A DNA stretch of 12,598 nucleotides from UBA724 sp964229545. Lineage in GTDB: Bacteria; Bacteroidota; Bacteroidia; Flavobacteriales; Flavobacteriaceae. The DNA lies in contig CAXRDP010000006.1 in the NCBI GenBank assembly GCA_964229545.1, positions 1 through 12,598 on the forward strand, given 5' to 3'. Numbering within the stretch: the first letter of the stretch is position 1; every line of letters starts with the position of its first letter. Shown in pieces: positions 1 to 5,432 of the stretch. The notes beneath the pieces were generated by a model. That model saw only the letters and a program-made list of their open reading frames with translations. It was not told the DNA's origin and searched no databases. A program made the position numbers and the translations under genes.

Positions 1-67
1 GAAATAAGTATGTAAATTAACCTTAAAAATGATCTAGATAGTAACAAAACCAAAGCTGCAATCTTAG

Positions 68-637
68 ATGATTTCAAACCACAGATCACAAAATGACATC
101 AAACGCAAGTGGTTTTTCTTGCTAATTCCATTTCCATTCTATTTGCTCTTCAACAACCTGCTGTACAACCTACTGCGACTTGGCTTTGGAGGGGATATGA
201 AATTAATGCTCTACGGATTTGTGTGTGAAACAAACTTTAGTTCTAAAAGTGTATTGTTTTTGGTGTTGTTTGCATTGATAAAATTCTCATTTATTGGGTA
301 TGGTTATATACTCATACCAAATAAAAAAATAATTTCAGAGTTGTCTGTTGTTCTGATGCTTACAGAGAGTTTAAGTGTAATATCCTTTTTTTTAGATGTC
401 GTTACAGACGGATTTATAAGATTTTTGTTTTTCCCCTCTACGCCAATCTATAGTTTAAGTTTACTGTTGTTTGGGAATAAAGTTGTCATTCCAATTTTCG
501 TACTTCTCTTAACAGTTTTCTATATAAGAAGGTATCTAATGGAAAGAAATAAAACAGAAATAAAACAAATGGTTTCTCTACTGGCTGTGAATGTCCTGGC
601 GAGTTGTGTAATTATTTACCTATTGTTTAGGTGGTAA
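68..637 (+). CDS. Unrecognised multi-pass integral membrane protein
   Basis: I do not recognise this 189-residue protein. It is very hydrophobic, with about five likely membrane segments near residues 15-37, 61-83, 92-110, 126-152 and 168-187. A basic N-terminus (IKRK at 11-14) and a basic stretch after the fourth segment (RRYLMERNK, about 154-162) suggest those parts face the cytoplasm. No catalytic motif, transport signature or repeat is visible. The gene is clearly more AT-rich than its neighbours, with long T-rich runs from about 235 to 560, which could mean recent acquisition or simply membrane-protein composition. The start is the first ATG of the frame; no ribosome-binding site or TAnnTTTG box is obvious before it. 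It converges with the lipoprotein gene, 18 bases separating the stops. That it is coding is supported by length and consistent hydrophobic segmentation; function is unknown. Confidence 0.7.
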   Translation: MISNHRSQNDIKRKWFFLLIPFPFYLLFNNLLYNLLRLGFGGDMKLMLYGFVCETNFSSKSVLFLVLFALIKFSFIGYGYILIPNKKIISELSVVLMLTESLSVISFFLDVVTDGFIRFLFFPSTPIYSLSLLLFGNKVVIPIFVLLLTVFYIRRYLMERNKTEIKQMVSLLAVNVLASCVIIYLLFRW

Positions 638-655
638 GTAAGCACGTACTGTGGG

Positions 656-1354
656 CTAATTTTTTAGTTCCTCCACATACGCTGTAAGCAACGTCCCATA
701 TCTTGTAGCAGCGACTTCGGGAGTCATAGACTTGGCAATCGTATCGAGTAGGGCGGGTTGTATGTCGTTGAGTTCTGTCAGGGCCAAGTAGGGCGCCAGC
801 ACACTTTGACTGTTGTTGACTGCAAAATTAACGGTAAACAAGATTCTTCGTTTGGCCAAGCTTTCCGACTGTTGTTCCAAAAGCGATAAGCTGTCAGCAT
901 TGTTGCTTTGTTGGGCACGAAAATATTGGGCAATCAAATCGAGTTCTTCTTCGTTGAATCGCTTGGCGATCCGCAGATAAGAGTCGTGCAAATCGTGGGT
1001 ATTAGAACCGGTAACCACCGCATCGGTAGCAAACCTCTCCAGACTGGTGTTGATTGTAACAGTACCGTAGTCTCCAAAAAACGGGATGCGGTTGTCTTCT
1101 GGATTGCCACCTTTTTTGTCGAGCACCAAATAAAACAACTCGGGGTGGTCTAGGTTGGCAGCCAAAGACACTGTTTCCTCTCGGCTTACTTGCGCCGAAT
1201 CTACAGCCACCAATACAGAGTCTTGGACTTTTTCAAGATAAAGGGTTCCCTTTTTGAGTGCTGCGACCGAGACGCTTACTGTCATATCGGGTTCAGGTGA
1301 TGTACAAGCAGTCATCACTATCAGACTCAAAGCAACAAATATCAATTTTTTCAT
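656..1354 (-). CDS. DUF4369-type lipoprotein without thioredoxin domain
   Basis: This is a 232-residue predicted lipoprotein. The N-terminus is a lipoprotein signal: MKK, a hydrophobic core, then a lipobox ending at Cys17 (MTAC), followed by SPEPD. Residues about 24-125 resemble the DUF4369 beta-rich domain of Bacteroidota: a segment like GTLYLEKVQDSVLVAVDS, then the FYLVLDKKG and IPFFGDYGTVTI strands. In this family the domain usually precedes an AhpC/TSA thioredoxin-like domain. Here the remainder is a helical region (about 125-232) rich in E, Q, S and L, with no CxxC motif, so no redox chemistry is predicted. It is probably exported and anchored in the envelope. It starts 19 bases after alkB ends and has a promoter-like sequence of its own. 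The molecular role is unknown. Confidence 0.8.
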   Translation of the reverse strand: MKKLIFVALSLIVMTACTSPEPDMTVSVSVAALKKGTLYLEKVQDSVLVAVDSAQVSREETVSLAANLDHPELFYLVLDKKGGNPEDNRIPFFGDYGTVTINTSLERFATDAVVTGSNTHDLHDSYLRIAKRFNEEELDLIAQYFRAQQSNNADSLSLLEQQSESLAKRRILFTVNFAVNNSQSVLAPYLALTELNDIQPALLDTIAKSMTPEVAATRYGTLLTAYVEELKN

Positions 1355-1359
1355 CTCTA

Positions 1360-1389
1360 CAAAGATGCAGTTTTTAGGTCGAATCCAAA
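1360..1389 (-). promoter_or_regulatory. Candidate promoter of the DUF4369 lipoprotein gene
   Basis: On the minus strand a TTTG (1389-1386) is followed after 18 bases by CATCTTTG (1367-1360), one mismatch from the Bacteroidota -7 box TAnnTTTG. The box ends 5 bases before the ATG at 1354, so the transcript would be nearly leaderless. It lies inside the 3' end of alkB, so the lipoprotein gene could be transcribed independently of it. Confidence 0.35.
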
Positions 1390-1985
1390 ACTTTTCTAAA
1401 GGTCAAATTGATGCGTGGATCGACTTGTTTTTTGGTTTTTGGAATTTGGTGTAGCCAGTGGTGCTGGGTGGTGCCTGACATGATTAGCAAACTGCCACTT
1501 TCTAGTAGTAATTGGTGTTTGAGGCTTTTGTCATGGCGGTGTTTGAGGTGAAACTTGCGCGGAGCGCCCAAACTCACAGAGGCAATTACCGGATTTTGAC
1601 CTAACTCTTTTTCGTTATCCGCATGCCATCCGTTGCTGTCATTTCCGTCTCTGTACAAATTGAGCAGCACAATGTTAAAATCAGCCGTATCTACTTGGGC
1701 AATACGCTTCAACAAATCGAGCATCTCTGGCATCATGGGCTTGGGATGCATTCGGATGTTGGAATAGCCATAGCTTTGATGGGTGGTGCCGTGTAGTGAG
1801 GTCAGTCGGGGTTGCATATAAGTTCTTCCAAACACTTTGATGGGGTCGTGTTGCCAAGGCACCTTTTGAAGAAACACCTCATAGAGATGTCGGGCCCATT
1901 CGGGTTCCAAAAAATGTGGGTACAGCCGTAAGTCTGCATCGGGCAGCTGTGGGGTTACACAGTGTTGTGGGGCGTCAACGCTCAT
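1374..1985 (-). CDS. alkB: AlkB-family (ALKBH2-like) 2-oxoglutarate/Fe(II) DNA repair dioxygenase
   Basis: This 203-residue protein is predicted to reverse alkylation damage such as 1-methyladenine and 3-methylcytosine by oxidative demethylation using Fe(II), O2 and 2-oxoglutarate. The iron ligands are visible: H121 and D123 in WHADNE, and H179 in HWLHQIP. R191 and R197 in RINLTFR match the 2-oxoglutarate-binding arginines. The spacing from H179 to R191 (12) and R191 to R197 (6) is that of human ALKBH2 (H236, R248, R254), and the ASVSLGAPRKFHLKHR segment is also typical. It therefore belongs to the short ALKBH2/3-like group rather than the E. coli AlkB group. The start is fixed by an ATGA overlap with the upstream potassium channel gene, suggesting translational coupling. 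The family call is firm; the exact substrate range is inferred. Confidence 0.92.
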   Translation of the reverse strand: MSVDAPQHCVTPQLPDADLRLYPHFLEPEWARHLYEVFLQKVPWQHDPIKVFGRTYMQPRLTSLHGTTHQSYGYSNIRMHPKPMMPEMLDLLKRIAQVDTADFNIVLLNLYRDGNDSNGWHADNEKELGQNPVIASVSLGAPRKFHLKHRHDKSLKHQLLLESGSLLIMSGTTQHHWLHQIPKTKKQVDPRINLTFRKVLDST

Positions 1986-2290
1986 TTCTTTTTGTAACGG
2001 TTGTCGGCATAGTGTCGATAAACGGTGTTTACAAACCCCAAGATCAGTCCCACACCCACCAAAATATAGACCATCGTAAAAATCTTTCCCGGCACTGTCT
2101 GGGGCGACAAATCGCCATAGCCAATGGTGGTCAGGGTGATGATGCTAAAGTATATGCTATCGAGCCACGACCAGCCTTCAACATAGTGATACACTACGGT
2201 GCCTATTGCCAGTACGGTATTTGTCGTAACCAAAAGCCCACGGTATTCCTTGTCTTTAAGGAAAGAAGAAATGGTTTTAAATAGTCCCAT
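1982..2290 (-). CDS. Small two-helix potassium channel (Ion_trans_2 family)
   Basis: A 102-residue protein read from the ATG at 2290 (MGLFKTISSF). It has a first membrane helix near residues 18-38, a pore loop with the potassium selectivity filter TTIGYGD ending at residue 60, and a second helix near 66-88, followed by a short basic tail (YRHYADNRYKKK). This is the KcsA-like minimal pore design, which works as a tetramer. There is no RCK, cyclic-nucleotide or voltage-sensor domain, so the gating signal cannot be read from sequence. The open frame extends upstream to 2485, but that part overlaps the hydrolase gene in another frame and has no family resemblance, and a promoter-like sequence lies before 2290, so I use the shorter start. 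Its stop overlaps the alkB start. Confidence 0.85.
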   Translation of the reverse strand: MGLFKTISSFLKDKEYRGLLVTTNTVLAIGTVVYHYVEGWSWLDSIYFSIITLTTIGYGDLSPQTVPGKIFTMVYILVGVGLILGFVNTVYRHYADNRYKKK

Positions 2291-2304
2291 TGCAACAATT
2301 TCCC

Positions 2305-2336
2305 TAAAGATAAGGCTATTGTGAAGCATTCCCAAA
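2305..2336 (-). promoter_or_regulatory. Candidate promoter of the channel-alkB pair
   Basis: On the minus strand TTTG (2336-2333) is followed after 20 bases by TATCTTTA (2312-2305), one mismatch from TAnnTTTG. It lies between the hydrolase stop and the channel start at 2290, and supports both the short channel start and a separate transcription unit for channel and alkB. Confidence 0.4.
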
Positions 2337-2363
2337 CACACTTCAATGTGTTTGTTTACTGTC

Positions 2364-3158
2364 TTATTGGATTTTAGCCAAGATATGCGCCAGTTTTTGG
2401 GGTGCAGAAAAATTGGGTGTATGGCTTGTGTCCAACACAAAAACCTTACGCACCTTTCCATTGTGCATACTGCGTTGCACTTCAATCGGAATGGCTTTGT
2501 CTTCGGTACATTCTATGTAGTATTTGGGGACCTTCCCAAACACTTCATCACTGACTTGGAGTTTGTAACCCAAGGGTGCTGCAGGTTCGGGAACTATGTG
2601 TGCGGCTGCTTTCTCAAACTGTGCCAACGGCACGTCGTGCGCAAAAGCTTGGTGTAGGGCTTCTTCTTTGACAAAGGCACGGGTTTGGTCTTCAGACAAA
2701 TAAAAATTTTCCACAGCCTTAGACCCTTGTACCCCCTGAACAGCATCAAAGAAAGACACGCCAGCAGGCACCAAAAAGGCGGTCAGATAGACCAAACTGC
2801 TGATTTTTTCCGGCCTGAGTTCTGCCACGCGGCTAATGGTAATACCGTTAAAACTATGACCAACCAAAATGACTGGCTCTTGTTGCTGATCCAAGATGTC
2901 GAGCAGGGTGCTCACATAGTCGTCCATAGTGATGTTTTCAGCAGGGGTGGGGTCGTCGCCATGACCGGGTAGGTCGGGTGTGATGACGGTGTGACCGAGG
3001 TGGGTAAGGGACAAGGCTACTTGTTCCCACTGCCAGGCGCCCAGCCAAGCAGAATGTACCAATACATAGGTTGTTTTCATGGGGATTTCAGATTTTGGGG
3101 TTAATAAACTAGATGAGGAAAAGAGAATGGCCAATAGTAGTAGAGGAATTTTTTTCAC
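2364..3158 (-). CDS. Alpha/beta hydrolase, plant methylesterase/EstC-like, probably exported
   Basis: This is an alpha/beta-fold hydrolase, probably an esterase acting on a small ester or related substrate. Counting from the internal Met at 3080, the fold opens with TTYVLVHSAWLGAWQW (oxyanion region), then DLPGHG, the nucleophile S76 in GHSFNG, acid D194 in ECTEDKAIP and H220 in DTSHTPNFS. The wording of these motifs matches the hydroxynitrile lyase/methylesterase-like group. The frame is open to an ATG at 3206, but that codon lies inside the htpG terminator stem and upstream of a likely -7 box (3187-3180). The GTG at 3158 begins a good Sec-type signal (VKKIPLLLLAIL then SSSSLL, no Cys), so I choose it; a cytoplasmic form from the ATG at 3080 (238 residues) is the main alternative. 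The channel gene follows after 73 bases. Confidence 0.85.
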   Translation of the reverse strand: MKKIPLLLLAILFSSSSLLTPKSEIPMKTTYVLVHSAWLGAWQWEQVALSLTHLGHTVITPDLPGHGDDPTPAENITMDDYVSTLLDILDQQQEPVILVGHSFNGITISRVAELRPEKISSLVYLTAFLVPAGVSFFDAVQGVQGSKAVENFYLSEDQTRAFVKEEALHQAFAHDVPLAQFEKAAAHIVPEPAAPLGYKLQVSDEVFGKVPKYYIECTEDKAIPIEVQRSMHNGKVRKVFVLDTSHTPNFSAPQKLAHILAKIQ

Positions 3159-3179
3159 GTGATAAGATTTAAGGTTCCT

Positions 3180-3187
3180 CAAATGTA
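3180..3187 (-). promoter_or_regulatory. Candidate -7 box of the hydrolase gene
   Basis: TACATTTG on the minus strand is a full match to TAnnTTTG, placed just downstream of the htpG terminator and about 21 bases before the GTG at 3158. No TTG stands at the usual -33 distance, so the promoter is incomplete as read. Confidence 0.35.
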
Positions 3188-3190
3188 CGA

Positions 3191-3227
3191 AAAATAAAAA
3201 AGCCATCCGTGTGGGGATGGCTTTTTT
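3191..3227 (-). terminator. Intrinsic terminator of htpG
   Basis: A perfect 13-bp inverted repeat (AAAAAAGCCATCC at 3196-3208 against 3215-3227) surrounds a 6-base loop, 17 bases past the htpG stop. Read on the minus strand, the stem runs into T6 then ATTTT. Both arms carry T runs on their own strand, so it could stop transcription from either direction. Confidence 0.9.
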
Positions 3228-3243
3228 AACATCTTATATGAAA

Positions 3244-5127
3244 CTATTTAATCAGCTCATAACTTCTATTGATAAAGCTCGTCAGCGCCTCCCCTTTAAG
3301 CAGGTTCTGTGCCAATCGGGCCAAATCGAGTGACTGCTTTATCAGTCGCTCTTGCTTCTTTTGGGTTTTGGTATGAAGAATTTGCCCAATCAACTCGTGG
3401 TTGACATTGACAACCAAGTTGTACATTTCAGGAAATCCACCCCCAAACATACCACCACCGCCACCGGTTTGTTGCATCTCTTTCATACGACGCATAAACT
3501 CGGGTTGGGTAATAAGCAAAGGTGGCGCATCACTGGCCATAGGCTCGAGTTGAACCGTGTAGGAGGCTTTATCTACATGGCTTTCGATCAGTTCTTTGAG
3601 TTTGCCTTGCTCTTCTTCATTTAGTTTGGCCGTAGTGTTGTCTTCCTTGGCAATCAGTTTGTCAATATGGTCTGCATCTACGCGCGCGAAACTCACTTTT
3701 TCGTGCGTAGTTTCCAGTTTTTGGATCAAGTGGCCCACAATCGGAGAATCCAATAGCAATACCTTGTAGCCTTTGGCTTTGGCAGTTTTTATATAGGCGT
3801 GTTGGGCCTCTACATCAGAAGCATACAACAACACCAGCTTGTCGTCCTTGTCCGTTTGCAGGTCTTTGGTCTGTTCTTTGAGTTCATCAAAAGTCAAATA
3901 GGTTCCCTCTGTGGTGGGGAACAAATTAAAGTTTTGCGCTTTTTCAAAGAACTTGTCCTCAGACAGCATGCCGTATTCGATCACCACTTTGATATCGTTC
4001 CACTTTTGCTCGAAAGCTTCACGGTCTTTTTTGAATAGTGAATTGAGTTTGTCAGCAACTTTTCGGGTGATATAATTGCTGATTTTCTTAACGGCTCCAT
4101 CGGCTTGCAGGTAACTGCGTGACACGTTGAGCGGAATGTCTGGTGAGTCTATCACCCCACGGAGCAAGGTTAAAAACTCAGGCACGATACCTTCCACATT
4201 GTCTGTGACAAACACCTGATTTTGATAGAGCTGAATGCGGTCTTTCTGTATGTTGAGGTCTTGTGAGATCTTTGGGAAATACAAGATACCTGTCAGATGA
4301 AAGGGGTAGTCAACATTGAGGTGAATATTGAAAAGTGGCTCTTCGAATTGCATGGGGTACAACTCCCGATAAAAACTCTTGTAGTCCGCATCTTCTAGCT
4401 CGGTGGGTTTTTTAATCCATGCAGGTTGTGGGTTGTTTATGATGTCATCTACAGTTTCCTTGACTTCCTTGGCATTCTCCCCTTCACCCTCAGTACGAGT
4501 TACCTCTTTGGTTCCCATTTTGATGGGGATGGGCATAAACTTATTATACTTTTCTAGTAGCGAACGCACACGCGAGGAATCCAAAAATTCCTTGGAATCT
4601 TTGTCTATATGCAAGATGATTTCGGTGCCTCGATCTGTTTTGTCATGCGGTTCGAGTGTGTATTCCGGAGATCCATCGCAACTCCAGTGTGCCGCAGCTG
4701 CGTCTGTGTAGGACTTGGTAATGATTTCTACTTTTTTGGCAACCATAAAAGCCGAATAGAACCCTAAACCGAAGTGCCCGATGATGCCACTGTCTTTGGC
4801 GGTGTCTTTGTATTGCTCCAAAAACTCTTCAGCTCCTGAGAATGCCACTTCGTTGATGTATTTGTTGACCTCGTCGGCTGTCATTCCAATCCCTTGGTCG
4901 ATGATATGGAGTTTTTTTCCTTTTTCATCGATTTTGACCTCTATTTGTGGGTTTCCGTATGCTACTTTGGCTTCCCCGATTTGTGTGAGGTGTTTGAGTT
5001 TTAGGGTAGCATCGGTAGCGTTAGAAATTAACTCCCTGAGAAATATCTCGTGGTCGCTGTATAAAAACTTCTTGATTAGCGGAAAAATATTTTCTACCGC
5101 TACATTGATTTTTCCAGTCTGGCTCAT
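3244..5127 (-). CDS. htpG: Molecular chaperone HtpG (bacterial Hsp90)
   Basis: This 627-residue protein is the cytosolic Hsp90 homologue, an ATP-driven dimeric chaperone. The N-terminal GHKL ATPase shows its landmarks: E32 and N36 in LRELISNATDA, D77 in DQGIGM, and the glycine-rich lid motif GHFGLGF at 117-123. The middle domain carries NVSRSYLQ with the arginine expected to contact ATP gamma-phosphate, and the C-terminal dimerisation part ends in a leucine-rich helical stretch. A Gly/Met-rich segment (TGGGGGMFGGGF, about 554-565) interrupts the C-terminal domain and is probably a flexible loop. Length is normal for HtpG and there is no MEEVD tail, as expected in bacteria. The ATG at 5127 starts directly in the conserved strand region. 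The gene stands alone, with its own terminator and a divergent upstream gap. Heat-shock control is likely from family knowledge. Confidence 0.97.
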   Translation of the reverse strand: MSQTGKINVAVENIFPLIKKFLYSDHEIFLRELISNATDATLKLKHLTQIGEAKVAYGNPQIEVKIDEKGKKLHIIDQGIGMTADEVNKYINEVAFSGAEEFLEQYKDTAKDSGIIGHFGLGFYSAFMVAKKVEIITKSYTDAAAAHWSCDGSPEYTLEPHDKTDRGTEIILHIDKDSKEFLDSSRVRSLLEKYNKFMPIPIKMGTKEVTRTEGEGENAKEVKETVDDIINNPQPAWIKKPTELEDADYKSFYRELYPMQFEEPLFNIHLNVDYPFHLTGILYFPKISQDLNIQKDRIQLYQNQVFVTDNVEGIVPEFLTLLRGVIDSPDIPLNVSRSYLQADGAVKKISNYITRKVADKLNSLFKKDREAFEQKWNDIKVVIEYGMLSEDKFFEKAQNFNLFPTTEGTYLTFDELKEQTKDLQTDKDDKLVLLYASDVEAQHAYIKTAKAKGYKVLLLDSPIVGHLIQKLETTHEKVSFARVDADHIDKLIAKEDNTTAKLNEEEQGKLKELIESHVDKASYTVQLEPMASDAPPLLITQPEFMRRMKEMQQTGGGGGMFGGGFPEMYNLVVNVNHELIGQILHTKTQKKQERLIKQSLDLARLAQNLLKGEALTSFINRSYELIK

Positions 5128-5178
5128 TACTTAAAATTTTCCACTACCTAATCAAAAAAAATACCAATTTGAACTGCC

Positions 5179-5191
5179 TGACAAGATGACA
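5179..5191 (-). promoter_or_regulatory. Direct repeat upstream of htpG, possible operator
   Basis: The minus strand reads TGTCATCTTGTCA: two TGTCA copies with an 8-base period, about one turn or less of DNA, 52-64 bases before the htpG start. I see no clean TAnnTTTG box for htpG; a run TATTTTTTTTG nearer the gene is a poor fit. The repeat could bind a stress regulator, but this is inference only. Confidence 0.25.
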
Positions 5192-5211
5192 TTTTATTTT
5201 GTTTAATACTT

Positions 5212-5244
5212 TTTGTTTTTTATTAAACAATTTTTATATATTTG
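5212..5244 (+). promoter_or_regulatory. Bacteroidota-type promoter of the KAS III leader
   Basis: TTTG at 5212-5215 is followed after 21 bases by TATATTTG at 5237-5244, an exact match to the Bacteroidota -7 box TAnnTTTG with acceptable -33 spacing. The expected transcription start, a few bases past 5244, coincides with the left arm of the leader's closing stem at 5251. This implies a 5' leader of roughly 180 bases before the KAS III gene at 5433. Confidence 0.55.
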
Positions 5245-5250
5245 TAATGA

Positions 5251-5317
5251 AATAATGCTTTAAGCAATATAAATAATCGGGAAGAATTGCTATGAAACCT
5301 GAGCTCTAAGCATTATT
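5251..5317 (+). ncRNA. Structured 5' leader RNA, riboswitch- or attenuator-like, class unknown
   Basis: A perfect 10-bp stem closes this element (AATAATGCTT at 5251-5260 with AAGCATTATT at 5308-5317). Inside it a 6-bp hairpin forms (AGCAAT 5263-5268 with ATTGCT 5286-5291). The hairpin loop carries TCGGG (5277-5281), which can pair with CCTGA (5298-5302) downstream of the hairpin, five pairs including one G-U, giving an H-type pseudoknot enclosed by the outer stem. A mini-ORF ATG-AAA-CCT-GAG-CTC-TAA (5292-5309) lies within it, preceded by GGGAAG. The element begins at the predicted transcription start and is followed, after a G/T-rich linker, by a terminator hairpin at 5362. Compact aptamers before a terminator are typical of riboswitches, but I cannot match it to a known class; an independent small RNA is the alternative. 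Confidence 0.45.
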
Positions 5318-5361
5318 CGAATACAGATTCTTGGTTTGTTTGTTTTTTTGGTTAAGTTGTT

Positions 5362-5395
5362 AAAGGTGCATCTCTAAGGTGCACCTTTTACTTTT
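5362..5395 (+). terminator. Intrinsic terminator in the leader of the KAS III gene
   Basis: AAAGGTGCA (5362-5370) pairs with TGCACCTTT (5380-5388) in a perfect 9-bp stem with a 9-base loop, followed by TTACTTTTC. It sits 45 bases before the KAS III start with no further promoter box visible in between, so the gene would depend on read-through, as in attenuation. The right arm also lies in a 12-base palindrome AAGGTGCACCTT (5376-5387). Confidence 0.6.
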
Positions 5396-5432
5396 CAGTT
5401 ATTTTTTCTCTATTTTTAAAAAAAATTGACTT

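Noticed and set aside
2291..2485. N-terminal extension of the potassium channel to 2485
   Set aside because: It overlaps the hydrolase gene in a different frame, is Cys/Trp-rich and unlike channels, and lies upstream of a promoter-like sequence close to the ATG at 2290.
3159..3206. N-terminal extension of the alpha/beta hydrolase to the ATG at 3206
   Set aside because: The codon lies in the htpG terminator stem, upstream of the likely promoter box, and the added 16 residues break up the signal peptide.
3462..3582. Gly/Met-rich segment of HtpG as an anomaly
   Set aside because: The segment is a flexible loop in the C-terminal domain, the frame is intact and length normal; I would expect similar loops in other Bacteroidota HtpG proteins.
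4781..5134. Long plus-strand open frames opposite htpG, the symporter (7075-7605) and other genes
   Set aside because: Each lies wholly opposite a well-supported gene, has atypical composition and matches no family; they are antisense shadows.
5313..5322. ATTCGAAT resembling a tRNA T-loop
   Set aside because: No flanking T-stem, anticodon arm or acceptor stem can be built around it; it is simply a short palindrome.
5376..5387. AAGGTGCACCTT palindrome as a repressor operator
   Set aside because: It is better explained as part of the terminator, since the upstream copy AAAGGTGCA forms the stem with a following T-rich stretch.
5251..5390. 6S RNA or SRP RNA in the htpG-KAS III gap
   Set aside because: The 5' arm pairs with 5308-5317 and not with the 3' end, there is no long rod with central bubble, and the SRP GGAAG/GCAG tetraloop helix is absent.
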